From an uncultured Lachnospiraceae bacterium (GTDB taxonomy: Bacteria > Bacillota > Clostridia > Lachnospirales > Lachnospiraceae): a stretch of 64,000 nucleotides of DNA. The position numbers were made by a program, and so were the translations under genes. The stretch is taken from the NCBI GenBank assembly GCA_910589195.1, contig CAJUTC010000016.1, positions 1 through 64,000 of the forward strand. The letters run 5' to 3'. The notes below the pieces were generated by a model. That model had not been told where the DNA came from. It ran no database searches and saw nothing but the letters and a program-made list of their open reading frames with translations. Positions 7,705 through 16,243 of the stretch are shown piece by piece (position 1 is the first letter of the stretch; every line of letters begins with the position of its first letter).

Positions 7705-9836
7705 GATTCCGGTTCCTCTCCATATTCCATAGTCAGAAACTCCAGGCCTGCTGCAATCTGCAGAAATTCATCATTGCCCTGCACATATGTTTCCAACATA
7801 CTTTTATTCAGGGAAAGACCATTGCCTGCCTGAAGGTTAAATACATCCTGAGCGCTTTCTCCTGCCAGATAGTAAACCAGACTATCAGCAGCCTTTTTAT
7901 CGTCACCATCCAGGTTGCTGTGGATACTCCACAAATGGGTAAAACGGCCTTTTACTGCTCCCTCCCTCTGGAGCGTTTCCATAACCACCATCTGATAAAT
8001 GCCTCCCAGTCCGGCACGAATTGCTTCATAATCGTCAGTGCTTCCTAAATAGTAGGCGGTTTCCCGCTTTAAAAATGGTTCATATCCCTTTTCCCCGGAA
8101 GCTGCCGGTTGGAATGCCTCTACACTTTCCAAAGCGCCAAACGCCTCCCGATACATAGACCGGTCTCTGGCGCTGACACAGACGCTTAAGGCCCCGTCCA
8201 ATTCCAACTGCTCTAAACTGGTAACATCTTCTGAAAGGCTGGCCGGATCTGCCATATTGGTATTCACATATAAAACCGGAGCGCAGAAGGATACCGGAAG
8301 CTGCTTCTTTTCCGCTGTAAAGTAATCCTTAAATTCTTCTGTATCCATAAAATAGTATTGCTTCGTATCCAGCATACGATAGCAGGTATCCAGTGTGCCA
8401 AGCCGATCCCATACTTCCTTATCCTCTGCCGTTACGCCACTGGTTTCAAACACAAACGGCGGCGTAGTTTCCATAAGGCTTTCCGCCAGAAATTGGGGAT
8501 ATTCTTCCACAGAATCATAAATCTGGCTATCCAGCTCCACCTTCTTAAAATTCGTTTCATATTCCTCCAGCATCCGGTCTGCCATATCCTTCGATTCTTC
8601 CAGCTCAATCTGTCTGGCTTCCCCATCTTTTGCTCCCAGGGAACCGGCAGCTTTCACCTCTTCCTCCTTGGCGCCGTTTACATCCGGCATTAACAGGGAA
8701 ACTTTGGCCTGTACATTATACAGCGCTTTCTGCTTTCCCACATAAATCATACGGCAGCCCAGGCCTGCCCCAGTAAGGCCTAAAACAATCAAGGCAATGC
8801 TGATTCCCCGGATCTGTTTTCTCCGTTTCAGCTCTGCCTGCACATCCCGGACACGCATCTGGTTTCGCAAAGCGGCCTGGAACTGATCCACATTCTGGAA
8901 TCGAAGCTCCTGGCTTAAGGCCATGGCCCGCATAATGGTATCGCTTAAGTATTGAGGGATCTCCGGAACCAAGGCGTTTGGCGGCGGCAAGTGATCCTCT
9001 ACCACACGGTTTACCGATTCCTCTGGCATCCGCCCCGTAACAGAGCGGTACAGCACTGCCCCTACCGCGTAAATATCGGTCCATGGCCCTTGCTTACTGC
9101 GGCTCCGGTACTGCTCCGGCGGCGCGTACCCGGGCTTTAAAATAATCGATAAGGTTTTTTCTTCCTCGCCGCTGGCAAACCTGGCAGCTCCAAAGTCAAT
9201 TAATTTTACCTTATAATTGGTTTTTCCCGAATCCACCGGAACCATAAAAATATTATCCGGGCTAATATCCCTGTGGATAATCTTTACTTTATGGATTTCA
9301 CGCAGGGCATCGGTTACGGAAAGCACCACATTAACAGCGGTTTGGCAGTCCACACGACCATTATGCTCCGCAATATATTGCTTATACGACATACCGTCCA
9401 AAAATTCCATAGCAATGTATGCCGTGTTATTTTCCTCAAAAAATTCATACACATTAACAATATTAGGATGGGTATTAAACCGCGCCATATTCCGGGCTTC
9501 CGCCAAGAAACGGATTTTACCATTTAAAAACTCATCTGCCCGGTTTCCGGTATAGATAATAACCTCTTTCTCTCCCGGAACCCGGTTTACGATTCCATTT
9601 GGGTAAAACTCCTTAATAGCAACCATTTTATCCAGCACGTTATCCCAAGCCCGGTATGTAATTCCGAAACCGCCAAAGCCTACTGTTGTTCCGATAATGT
9701 AATGCCCGTTTAGCACCGTTCCCGGATAAAGATGATAGGCCTCTTTTGGTGGCGTTCCCGGCAAAAACCCACAGTGGGGGCATACGCCAAACCGCTCGTC
9801 AAATGTCTTCATACAGTTCAGACAACGAATCATCAC
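7701..9836 (-). CDS. Membrane Ser/Thr protein kinase with zinc ribbon and solute-binding-like external domain
   Basis: The product has 711 residues. After a zinc ribbon (CLNC/CPHC) comes an intact kinase domain (about 48-325) with GFGGFG, K75 in VAIK, HRD at 188-190 and DFG. A transmembrane helix lies at about 343-362, followed by roughly 340 extracytoplasmic residues without PASTA repeats. Parts of that domain (PVSFCAPVLYVNTN; YLAGESAQDVFNLQ with a following GLSLNKS) resemble ABC-type solute-binding proteins. This suggests a ligand sensor, but that is an inference from short motifs. Strong AGGAGG ribosome binding site. It follows the PP2C gene by 9 bases and overlaps the pseudokinase gene by 4. 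Confidence 0.93.
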   Translation of the reverse strand: MMIRCLNCMKTFDERFGVCPHCGFLPGTPPKEAYHLYPGTVLNGHYIIGTTVGFGGFGITYRAWDNVLDKMVAIKEFYPNGIVNRVPGEKEVIIYTGNRADEFLNGKIRFLAEARNMARFNTHPNIVNVYEFFEENNTAYIAMEFLDGMSYKQYIAEHNGRVDCQTAVNVVLSVTDALREIHKVKIIHRDISPDNIFMVPVDSGKTNYKVKLIDFGAARFASGEEEKTLSIILKPGYAPPEQYRSRSKQGPWTDIYAVGAVLYRSVTGRMPEESVNRVVEDHLPPPNALVPEIPQYLSDTIMRAMALSQELRFQNVDQFQAALRNQMRVRDVQAELKRRKQIRGISIALIVLGLTGAGLGCRMIYVGKQKALYNVQAKVSLLMPDVNGAKEEEVKAAGSLGAKDGEARQIELEESKDMADRMLEEYETNFKKVELDSQIYDSVEEYPQFLAESLMETTPPFVFETSGVTAEDKEVWDRLGTLDTCYRMLDTKQYYFMDTEEFKDYFTAEKKQLPVSFCAPVLYVNTNMADPASLSEDVTSLEQLELDGALSVCVSARDRSMYREAFGALESVEAFQPAASGEKGYEPFLKRETAYYLGSTDDYEAIRAGLGGIYQMVVMETLQREGAVKGRFTHLWSIHSNLDGDDKKAADSLVYYLAGESAQDVFNLQAGNGLSLNKSMLETYVQGNDEFLQIAAGLEFLTMEYGEEPES

Positions 9837-9845
9837 TGCTTCCTC

Positions 9846-10643
9846 CTACTTTTCCCCGTATTTCATCAATATAACTGTCGTATTATCTTGTCTTTTTCCT
9901 CCGTACCGCAGCGCCATCGCCGCCATCCGATCCGCGGCAATTTCCATATCCAAATCATTGTCACGTATCATTCCTAAGATCTGATATTCATCAATACTTT
10001 TATACACCCCGTCGCTGCAAAGCATCACAATATCACCTGGATTCAGCTTGCATGGGGTTCTTCCCCAGTCGATCAAGTTTAAATGGCTCATGCCAATAAA
10101 ACTGGTTAACGCTTCTGCCTGCCGGGTTTTTTCTTCTCTTTCATAAAAGCTCTGGGTAATCTGCCCTGCCGCCAATTGTTCCATCAGCATCTGGCGGTAG
10201 TTATGTTCGATATTTAATGGAGTAATCCTATCCCCTTGAATCAGATAAATTTTACTGTCACCTACGGAAATCCAGTCCATTTGGTTTCTCTTGCAGAAAA
10301 CCGCCACCAACGTGGTTCCGCTTTTTAAGGGTTTGCCTTGGCCATCTTTTAATCCAGCTACCTCTCTGTCCATCTGCTCCGCTTCCTGTATTAAAAAACC
10401 CGGGATATTAACAGCCGGCTTTTTCAGAAGAAGATCTTTAGCAAATACTTCCACTGCCTTTCTGCTGGCCCGTTCCCCGCCTTCCATGCCGCCCATGCCA
10501 TCGCATACTACAGCTACGGCCTCCTGGCTGCTGGTATAAATATATCCAAAATCCTGCTGATAGCTTCTGCCTCCGATAATACTCCTGACGCCGATTTCAA
10601 ACAATGGATTTTCTTCCTGCTGATCCCTTATAATATTATTCAT
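9846..10643 (-). CDS. PP2C-family Ser/Thr protein phosphatase
   Basis: The product has 265 residues with the complete PP2C signature. RSYQQDFG gives the first metal ligand. CDGMGGMEGGERAS, GDSKIYLI, CSDGVYKS and the late RQDNTTVIL supply the other metal-binding aspartates. No membrane segment is present, so it is a cytoplasmic phosphatase, expected to reverse the phosphorylation by the kinases in the same operon. It starts 14 bases after the preceding PP2C gene and ends 9 bases before the kinase. It is one of three PP2C enzymes in the window. Which kinase or substrate it serves cannot be told from sequence. Confidence 0.94.
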   Translation of the reverse strand: MNNIIRDQQEENPLFEIGVRSIIGGRSYQQDFGYIYTSSQEAVAVVCDGMGGMEGGERASRKAVEVFAKDLLLKKPAVNIPGFLIQEAEQMDREVAGLKDGQGKPLKSGTTLVAVFCKRNQMDWISVGDSKIYLIQGDRITPLNIEHNYRQMLMEQLAAGQITQSFYEREEKTRQAEALTSFIGMSHLNLIDWGRTPCKLNPGDIVMLCSDGVYKSIDEYQILGMIRDNDLDMEIAADRMAAMALRYGGKRQDNTTVILMKYGEK

Positions 10644-10657
10644 GCTTCACCCCGTTT

Positions 10658-11383
10658 CTAGTCCAGCCAAAGGGCTACGGCAGAATAATTATCCATATTT
10701 TTCCCCTGACCATTTTTCCGCACAATCTCTTCCATCAGCTTTAACCACTGCTCTGGCGTTTTCGCTTTCTTTAAACAATACTGCATTTTCTTTTCCTCTA
10801 TCAGTTCCCAAAAGCCATCGCTGCAAAGCAGGAATGCCTGTCCCTTCTCCCTGGCGATAGCATCCGCAATCTGATATTTCGGCGTATCCCAGTCAATTCC
10901 CAACACCCTGAGAAGCCGGTTCCGATCGGGATGGTTACGGATCTGCTTTTCCTTAATCTGCCCTGCCGCTACCAGCATCTGGGGAACGCTGTGATCCAGG
11001 GTATGCGTAACCAGTTTCTTATTTTTAAAGTAATAAAGCCTGCTGTCACCGATATGGCCCCACCGGAGCTGGCTTTCCCCCACATGCAATACTACCAGGG
11101 TCGTCTTCATATCCTGGGCATGGTAATCTTCCTTCTGCCCTTCTAAAATCGCCTGCTGCGCCTGGCAAAAGGACTGGTTCAGTATTTCTTCTCCCCCGCC
11201 TTTTTGGGCAAAGACGGTTACGCAAGTTTCCACAGCCAGCCGGGAAGCCACCTCTCCCTTTCCATGGCCTCCTAAGCCGTCCGCAAGCACAAAACAATAT
11301 TCCTCTTCGTTTTGATACATGCCTACACTGTCTTCATTATTTTCCCTGTCGCCTGCATTGCTTAGTAAATCATATAGAATCAT
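10658..11383 (-). CDS. PP2C-family Ser/Thr protein phosphatase, first gene of the kinase operon
   Basis: Using the ATG at 11383 the product has 241 residues, MILYDLLSNAGDRENNEDSVG onward. PP2C motifs are complete: NNEDS, ADGLGGHGKGEVAS, GDSRLYYF, CSDGFWEL and MDNYSAV. The frame could extend to 11434, but an AAGGG ribosome binding site precedes 11383 and a good promoter occupies the extension, so the shorter start is chosen. Together with the next phosphatase and kinases it forms a five-gene unit ending at 4423. PP2C-kinase pairs like this (PrpC-PrkC) are a standard arrangement in Firmicutes. Having two adjacent phosphatases is unusual. Confidence 0.92.
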   Translation of the reverse strand: MILYDLLSNAGDRENNEDSVGMYQNEEEYCFVLADGLGGHGKGEVASRLAVETCVTVFAQKGGGEEILNQSFCQAQQAILEGQKEDYHAQDMKTTLVVLHVGESQLRWGHIGDSRLYYFKNKKLVTHTLDHSVPQMLVAAGQIKEKQIRNHPDRNRLLRVLGIDWDTPKYQIADAIAREKGQAFLLCSDGFWELIEEKKMQYCLKKAKTPEQWLKLMEEIVRKNGQGKNMDNYSAVALWLD

Positions 11384-11405
11384 ACGTTTATCCCTTCCGT
11401 TACAG

Positions 11406-11434
11406 TTAGTATCGGTTTTTATAAAAGGTTCCAA
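11406..11434 (-). promoter_or_regulatory. SigA-type promoter of the phosphatase-kinase operon
   Basis: Minus-strand TTGGAA (11429-11434) and TACTAA (11406-11411) are separated by 17 bases. The start codon at 11383 lies about 15 bases after the expected transcription start, leaving room for the AAGGG ribosome binding site only. Confidence 0.55.
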
Positions 11435-11522
11435 ACCGTATTAAAGCCTGAAAATCGGTTCAAAATGCTTATGGCAATAAAAAAATTATACCTTGAAACC
11501 TTGGGAATATCAATAAAATCTT

Positions 11523-11608
11523 AAGGTTCTTTTCCATCTGGCTTAAAGGGCCGCTTGGTTTGCAGATACCTATAACCATAATTGCTATTCCATACAGAAA
11601 AGAACCTT
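11523..11608. repeat. 12-bp inverted repeat in the gap after the DUF2752 gene
   Basis: Arms AAGGTTCTTTTC (11523-11534) and GAAAAGAACCTT (11597-11608) are perfect reverse complements 62 bases apart. They occupy the 260-base gap (11384-11643) between two operons. No strong T-run follows on the minus strand, so it is not a clear terminator; a small mobile or structural element is possible. A 73-residue frame across it looks spurious. Confidence 0.55.
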
Positions 11609-11643
11609 GCGGGGATTGTGTCCAACCTCTGCAAAGTCCTTTC

Positions 11644-12081
11644 TTAAAAAACATTCTCAATGCCGATTCCCTTCGCATACAGCAGCCCATTTTTTACGAT
11701 CCACTGGATAATCACCACTGCCATGGCGATATAAAGGTAAACCGGCTTCAGCCGCATTCTGTGGATCTGTTCCCCAATTATAAGTTCCAACGTTTTGCTG
11801 ATCCAAAACGCGCCCAGGACAGCCGCCGTGTATACAACCAGCGGATGGCATCGTAAACTCTGCAGAAAATGCAGTTGCAGCAGTGCAACTAATGCTCTGG
11901 TTCCGCCGCAGCCCGGACAGTAATACCCTGTAAGCCGGTAGAAATAACAGGTAGGGATCACATTATGAAGATCAACCTGGAATCTGGCTACCAGACCGGC
12001 TGAAACGAAAAGCAAAATCATACCTGCATTAATGGCAGCATAACATCCGTTTTCTGTCTTTTTGTCAAAGTTTTCCATCAT
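11644..12081 (-). CDS. DUF2752 membrane protein
   Basis: The product has 145 residues with three or four hydrophobic helices and the hallmark TGYYCPGCGGTRALVALLQ, the conserved CPGCGxTRA motif of DUF2752. The function of that family is unknown; its cysteines may bind metal. The ATG at 12081 is chosen because longer frames run through the preceding gene (ending at 12120) and read as non-protein. It is the last gene of the FHA/zinc-ribbon unit that begins at 17464. Confidence 0.85.
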   Translation of the reverse strand: MMENFDKKTENGCYAAINAGMILLFVSAGLVARFQVDLHNVIPTCYFYRLTGYYCPGCGGTRALVALLQLHFLQSLRCHPLVVYTAAVLGAFWISKTLELIIGEQIHRMRLKPVYLYIAMAVVIIQWIVKNGLLYAKGIGIENVF

Positions 12082-12119
12082 ATGTTTCCAGGCACCTTGG
12101 CCTCTGCATGCTTTTACCC

Positions 12120-12536
12120 TTACAGGCCCAAAGCAGCTATCAGGCTTGCGCCCATGATAGCAACAAGAACGGCAGGAATCAAGGAAATAATACACATTAC
12201 CAGTCCGGCAATCGCCATGCCTTTTCCTCCACGATGCCCGTGTAGGGAAACTGCTCCCAAAATAAGGCCTACGAGCGCCAGGATAAACGGTATGTATGGA
12301 ACACAACAAGACAGCACCAGAGATAAGATGCCGCACACCATAGAGGTAACAGCGAAACCTACCCCTTTCTTTTCAGGCTGCTGTCCATAGGGTTGTGCAT
12401 AGGACTGCGGCGGCGGTGTATAAGCCGGCTGAACCGACTGCGGCGGCGGTGTCGCTCCCCCTGAAAGCATGTTCCCGCATTCTTCGCAGAATCTTGCTTC
12501 CTCCACATTGTTATGGCCACACTTTGTACATATCAT
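12120..12536 (-). CDS. Zinc-ribbon DUF4190-type membrane protein
   Basis: The product has 138 residues from the ATG at 12536, which has a GGAGGG ribosome binding site; longer frames lack one. A zinc ribbon (MICTKCGHNNVEEARFCEEC) is followed by a Pro/Gln-rich linker and two hydrophobic helices. The sequence between them, LGAVSLHGHRGGKGMAIAGLV, is typical of DUF4190. This family is widespread in Gram-positive membranes and has no known function. It is one of many proteins here with the same kind of N-terminal zinc ribbon on a membrane anchor. Confidence 0.88.
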   Translation of the reverse strand: MICTKCGHNNVEEARFCEECGNMLSGGATPPPQSVQPAYTPPPQSYAQPYGQQPEKKGVGFAVTSMVCGILSLVLSCCVPYIPFILALVGLILGAVSLHGHRGGKGMAIAGLVMCIISLIPAVLVAIMGASLIAALGL

Positions 12537-12707
12537 ATTTTTCCCTCCTAATAAACTGTACGGCTCGGAATCCGAACCTTTTATCATAGTCTGCGCACTG
12601 CGCTTAACTATCGTTAATAACACACCGCCGGGCATTAAGCCTGTCAGTATGGATGGCGGTATTCTGGCTTTCTGTATTTTGCCATCACGCCTTTGTCTTT
12701 TGCGTTC

Positions 12708-13121
12708 CTAACGCAGCTTTGTTCCGCACTTTTTGCAGAAATTCACATTGGGCACGCAGACCTCCCCGCACTGGGGGCATACATTCCCGCCTGCCGCTCC
12801 TGGCGGCGGAGCCTGCTGCGCCCCTCCGCCTAATACCTGCCGGTTTTTTTCTTCCAGCTCCTGAATCAACTTTTCCTGTTCCTGGATTAACCGATACTTC
12901 TCCGCAATTTCCTGGTAAAGAGGAACCAGCTTTTCCACATCAAATTTATTATCCAGCCACAGGTTATAGCCAAGCTCGCCGCTTTGGTTTTTTAAATTCC
13001 CAATATCACTTTCTAAGGTTGCTATGTATGTTTTAATCTTATTCTCTTCCATAAAAGTAGAAGTTTTCATATTGATTTTTGTAAGCTGCCTTGAAAGCCC
13101 CTGTTTAATATCCATCGCCAT
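12708..13121 (-). CDS. Coiled-coil protein with C-terminal zinc ribbon
   Basis: The product has 137 residues. Residues 15-95 are charged and heptad-like (EENKIKTYIATLESDIGNLK; QEQEKLIQELEEKNRQ). After a Gly/Pro linker comes a zinc ribbon with CPQC and CKKC at the C-terminus, the reverse of its neighbours. No membrane segment is visible. It has an AAGGAG ribosome binding site and follows the preceding gene by 48 bases. It probably forms a cytoplasmic dimer or an adaptor for the zinc-ribbon proteins. No function is recognised. Confidence 0.85.
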   Translation of the reverse strand: MAMDIKQGLSRQLTKINMKTSTFMEENKIKTYIATLESDIGNLKNQSGELGYNLWLDNKFDVEKLVPLYQEIAEKYRLIQEQEKLIQELEEKNRQVLGGGAQQAPPPGAAGGNVCPQCGEVCVPNVNFCKKCGTKLR

Positions 13122-13169
13122 AATGAATTCTCCTTTTATGATAAGCAGTCGCCTGATTTGATCAATATG

Positions 13170-15059
13170 CTACCAGTCCAGCTCTCCTCTTGTCACAAAC
13201 CCGCTTACATCCTCATCCAGCTTTCGCAGACTTTTGCCATCAAAATACATCAGATCGCCTTCCTCCCGGTTGTGGTTGTAATCGGTCAGCAATACAAACG
13301 TACCATCCTCTGCTGAATCCCCATAAGCCACATCTTCAGCAACCGGAATTTCTTTTTTCCCATTCCAGATCGAAAGGGTAACGCTGTAGTCCCGATCGTC
13401 ATAGTCGGACGCTATGGCTATCAGATCATTTTCATTTGCCTGAGCTGCCCCGTAAACATCTCTTACAATTTCCTTTTTGTTGTAATACAGATCTCCGCTC
13501 TCGTCAGAATAGTCGTAATCTTTCAGATAATAAAGACCATTATTATCTGCCGCCAGCAGTTGGATTCCTTCTCCTTCATCATACTCATCCAGCGTACCAG
13601 CTCCGTTTCCAGACAGGGAAGTTACCCAAATGGTTACATCCTCTCCATCCTCGTCTACCGTGGACAAATACAATTTCCCGGAATCCGGATGGAAGTGTGA
13701 CTGGCTGATACTATCCAGATCTTCAAATTCCCCAATCCTTTGGGTACCGGAGGCCAGCGCTAAAATCTGTTCCTGGCCCATAGACCGTCTGATACAAGAA
13801 TTCCAAGAATCATTTTGCATTTCTGACCAGGGGACTTCCACTGTTTCCAAATCCGGATCTTCCTTAAAGAGGAAATATTGTCCCTTTTCCGAAATCGATA
13901 CTGCCCTCATATCGCTAAACCGCTCAGAAATCAACTGCTCCTCTTTTCCGTTAAACAGATATAAGGACTGGGCATTATACTCATATTCTTCCTCGTCAAG
14001 CTGCGTCTGCTGCCTTTCTGGTATCCCGGATCCGGTATCATCATAAACAAGCGTTCCATAGGGAACCGAAATCGTATCAACCTTGGTGTATAAAAACATT
14101 CCTGTTTCCTGGTTAAAGGACATAATTGATTCAATATCCGTAGCGATCCGTTCCCGGTTCCCGGACTTATCAATTCGATACAGCTTATCTCCCTTTAATC
14201 CATAAAAATTCTTCAAATCCTTTTCTGCATAAAAGGAATCCACATCATCTTCCAGTTTTACCGCATCCTTCTTCTGGGCAAGATCCTGATAGTAATATGT
14301 GGTTTCACCTCTGTCAGCCTCTGACCAATAAAGGTTCTTCTGGCTTTCATCCAGGCGGTAGCTCTGTACATCCTTCGCAAACCGTTTGGATTCTTTTCCG
14401 TCATAATAGTAAAGGGCGTTTTTCTTTTTATACAGAACCGTATTGTTATCCAGCAAGATAAATGAGCTGACATTGGTATCGATCCGCTTAGCGTCTTTTA
14501 GTTTGGAAATCTTTGCTATAAACAAATCGCAAGTATCGCCGTCATAGTCCTCTCTGTAAACAACATATTTTCCATCCTTGCTTATATATTTGCCGTGCAC
14601 AGTTCCTGTAAACGTACGGTTCCTGCTAAAGGAATCGGTTATTTCTATTGGCTGGGGCTTACGCTTTTTTAAATCCACCAGCATCATAGTATCATCTTTA
14701 AAATACACCAGCTTTGTTGGGGTGTCGGAATCTCCTCCCGTAAAATTGCTGGCAACAAATATCCCGCCGCCGATCACCAGCACGCCTGCCACGCAGGCTG
14801 GAATCAGAAACCGAAGCTTAGATGTCTTAAGGGAAGAGAAAAATCCTTTGATACCGCCAGCTCCTCCCCCAGCCAGATTACAGCCGCACTCATCACAAAA
14901 CACATCATCCGTCGAAAGGCGTTTCCCACAGTTGGGACAAAAGATAACGTCACCTGCAGGATTTGATACCTCCGGTTGTGGTGCGTCTATCCTTGTTCCA
15001 CAGTTTCCGCAAAATACTGCCCCTTCTTCCAGTGTACTCCCACATTTTGGGCATACCAT
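13170..15059 (-). CDS. Membrane protein with two zinc ribbons and a large external propeller-like domain
   Basis: The product has 629 residues. Two tandem zinc ribbons (CPKC/CGNC and CPNC/CDEC, residues 3-65) are followed by a transmembrane helix at about 85-105. About 520 extracytoplasmic residues follow, built from repeated short units such as GKYISKDGKYVVYRED, DNNTVLYKKKNALYYYDGKE and DNNGLYYLKDYDYSDESG. The unit pattern resembles beta-propeller or DUF5050-like proteins. The exterior is very acidic and rich in Tyr. It was probably designed to bind something at the wall, while the zinc ribbons stay in the cytoplasm. No catalytic motif is visible. It lies in the FHA operon, 33 bases after a zinc-ribbon FHA gene. 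Confidence 0.82.
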   Translation of the reverse strand: MVCPKCGSTLEEGAVFCGNCGTRIDAPQPEVSNPAGDVIFCPNCGKRLSTDDVFCDECGCNLAGGGAGGIKGFFSSLKTSKLRFLIPACVAGVLVIGGGIFVASNFTGGDSDTPTKLVYFKDDTMMLVDLKKRKPQPIEITDSFSRNRTFTGTVHGKYISKDGKYVVYREDYDGDTCDLFIAKISKLKDAKRIDTNVSSFILLDNNTVLYKKKNALYYYDGKESKRFAKDVQSYRLDESQKNLYWSEADRGETTYYYQDLAQKKDAVKLEDDVDSFYAEKDLKNFYGLKGDKLYRIDKSGNRERIATDIESIMSFNQETGMFLYTKVDTISVPYGTLVYDDTGSGIPERQQTQLDEEEYEYNAQSLYLFNGKEEQLISERFSDMRAVSISEKGQYFLFKEDPDLETVEVPWSEMQNDSWNSCIRRSMGQEQILALASGTQRIGEFEDLDSISQSHFHPDSGKLYLSTVDEDGEDVTIWVTSLSGNGAGTLDEYDEGEGIQLLAADNNGLYYLKDYDYSDESGDLYYNKKEIVRDVYGAAQANENDLIAIASDYDDRDYSVTLSIWNGKKEIPVAEDVAYGDSAEDGTFVLLTDYNHNREEGDLMYFDGKSLRKLDEDVSGFVTRGELDW

Positions 15060-15092
15060 ACCATTTCCTCCTTTGAAACCTTTTATTTCCTC

Positions 15093-15638
15093 CTACTGGC
15101 TTAAATCACACTCTGCTACCACCAGTTCCACTGCCCCTAACGTTAACTGGTCACCTACCTGGATTTCCCTGGGTTCCTCAATCACTACACCATTTAATAA
15201 TGTATGATTAAAGGACTTTAAATCTTCTACATAGCAGGCATTCCCTTTCCGGTAAAAGCTGCAATGCCTTCTTGACACGGAACGATCCCCCTCAATTACC
15301 ATGGTGCAAGATGCCTTATCCCGGCCCAATATGGCAGATGTCCCTAAATCGCAGGCATATACATTATCACTGTTGTTCTTATCCTGAAGCACAAGCAACC
15401 CGGAAGCTGCCGGTTCGGTATCCTGAGGCTCGTTTTCCTGGAATCCGCCCCCATTGTCAGCTTCTGTCCAGTCACCATCCTGAGAAGACCAGTCATCTAC
15501 CTGCCCGAACTGATTTTCATTCTCAAAAGATGGCTCTTGCAAATTATTATCCTTTGTTTTTGCCTTTTGAGGAGCTCCGCAGTAAATGCAGAATTTTGCC
15601 CCATCTCTTATTTGTCCTCCACAACTTGTGCAAAACAT
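15093..15638 (-). CDS. Zinc ribbon-FHA domain protein
   Basis: The product has 181 residues from the ATG at 15638, which has an AAAGGAG site 8 bases upstream; the longer frame starts inside the neighbouring spacer. A zinc ribbon (MFCTSCGGQIRDGAKFCIYC) is joined by an acidic linker to an FHA domain. The domain shows the canonical motifs ILGRD, the phosphothreonine-contacting RSVSRRHC and, near the end, LNGVV. FHA domains read phosphothreonine, so this protein is a likely adaptor for targets of the kinases encoded nearby. It is cytoplasmic with no membrane segment. Confidence 0.92.
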   Translation of the reverse strand: MFCTSCGGQIRDGAKFCIYCGAPQKAKTKDNNLQEPSFENENQFGQVDDWSSQDGDWTEADNGGGFQENEPQDTEPAASGLLVLQDKNNSDNVYACDLGTSAILGRDKASCTMVIEGDRSVSRRHCSFYRKGNACYVEDLKSFNHTLLNGVVIEEPREIQVGDQLTLGAVELVVAECDLSQ

Positions 15639-15690
15639 ATCTTTGCTCCTTTCCCCGGGGCGCCTGTATTTGATACGTCCCATTTAATTA

Positions 15691-16212
15691 TTATGATTCC
15701 TGACTGCCCTCTTCTGCTTCCCAGGCAAAATCTTCTCCGCACAAGGGGATAAACAGGAAGGATTCCTCTCCCACCTGCAGGATATCCCGGTTATGCAGCT
15801 CCAGATCAAACAATACCATCTCCCCATTTACATAAGAAAGTTCTCTGGAATTGCCTGCACTAGCCAAAAAGCGCTTTGTTTCCGGATCATATTCAATCAC
15901 TGCCTGGCAGCTTCTTGCCACCTGGGCATCCACGGCCAAATTAATGTCCTGTCCATCGGTGCCGCCAATCGTAGTCCTTCCCTTTTTCAGCTCATATATA
16001 TTCCCTTCCAGTTGGCCTTTAATGCAGACCAGCCATCCTACCAGCCATTTTTTCGGCTGGGACACTGGCTGAGGCGTTTTGGCTGTTTCTTCCATTTTCT
16101 TCGGGTTCCCCACAGTCTTGGGGCTGGAAGCGTCCCGGCTGCCACAGCGGGGGCATTCCCCATATTTATCTGAATCATAATAATGCCCATTGACACATCG
16201 CTTTAAATTCAT
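15691..16212 (-). CDS. Zinc-binding FHA-like domain protein
   Basis: The product has 173 residues from the ATG at 16212 (GGGAGG site 8 bases upstream; longer frames overlap the previous gene). The N-terminus, LKRCVNGHYYDSDKYGECPRC, is a zinc knuckle shared with the next gene upstream. After a linker comes an FHA-like fold with TTIGGTDGQDINLA, VARSCQAVIEYD and HNRDILQVGEESFLFI. The usual SRxH and NG motifs are replaced, so binding of phosphothreonine is uncertain. It shares the motif WLVGWLVCIKG with its neighbour (YVAGWLVCVKG), so the two genes look like duplicates that diverged. Confidence 0.85.
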   Translation of the reverse strand: MNLKRCVNGHYYDSDKYGECPRCGSRDASSPKTVGNPKKMEETAKTPQPVSQPKKWLVGWLVCIKGQLEGNIYELKKGRTTIGGTDGQDINLAVDAQVARSCQAVIEYDPETKRFLASAGNSRELSYVNGEMVLFDLELHNRDILQVGEESFLFIPLCGEDFAWEAEEGSQES

Positions 16213-16243
16213 GTTCCACAACCTCCCTGAGAAATCCCAATCC

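Noticed and set aside
11469..11690. 73-residue frame on the minus strand
   Set aside because: It overlaps the end of the DUF2752 gene and an inverted repeat, with no ribosome binding site.
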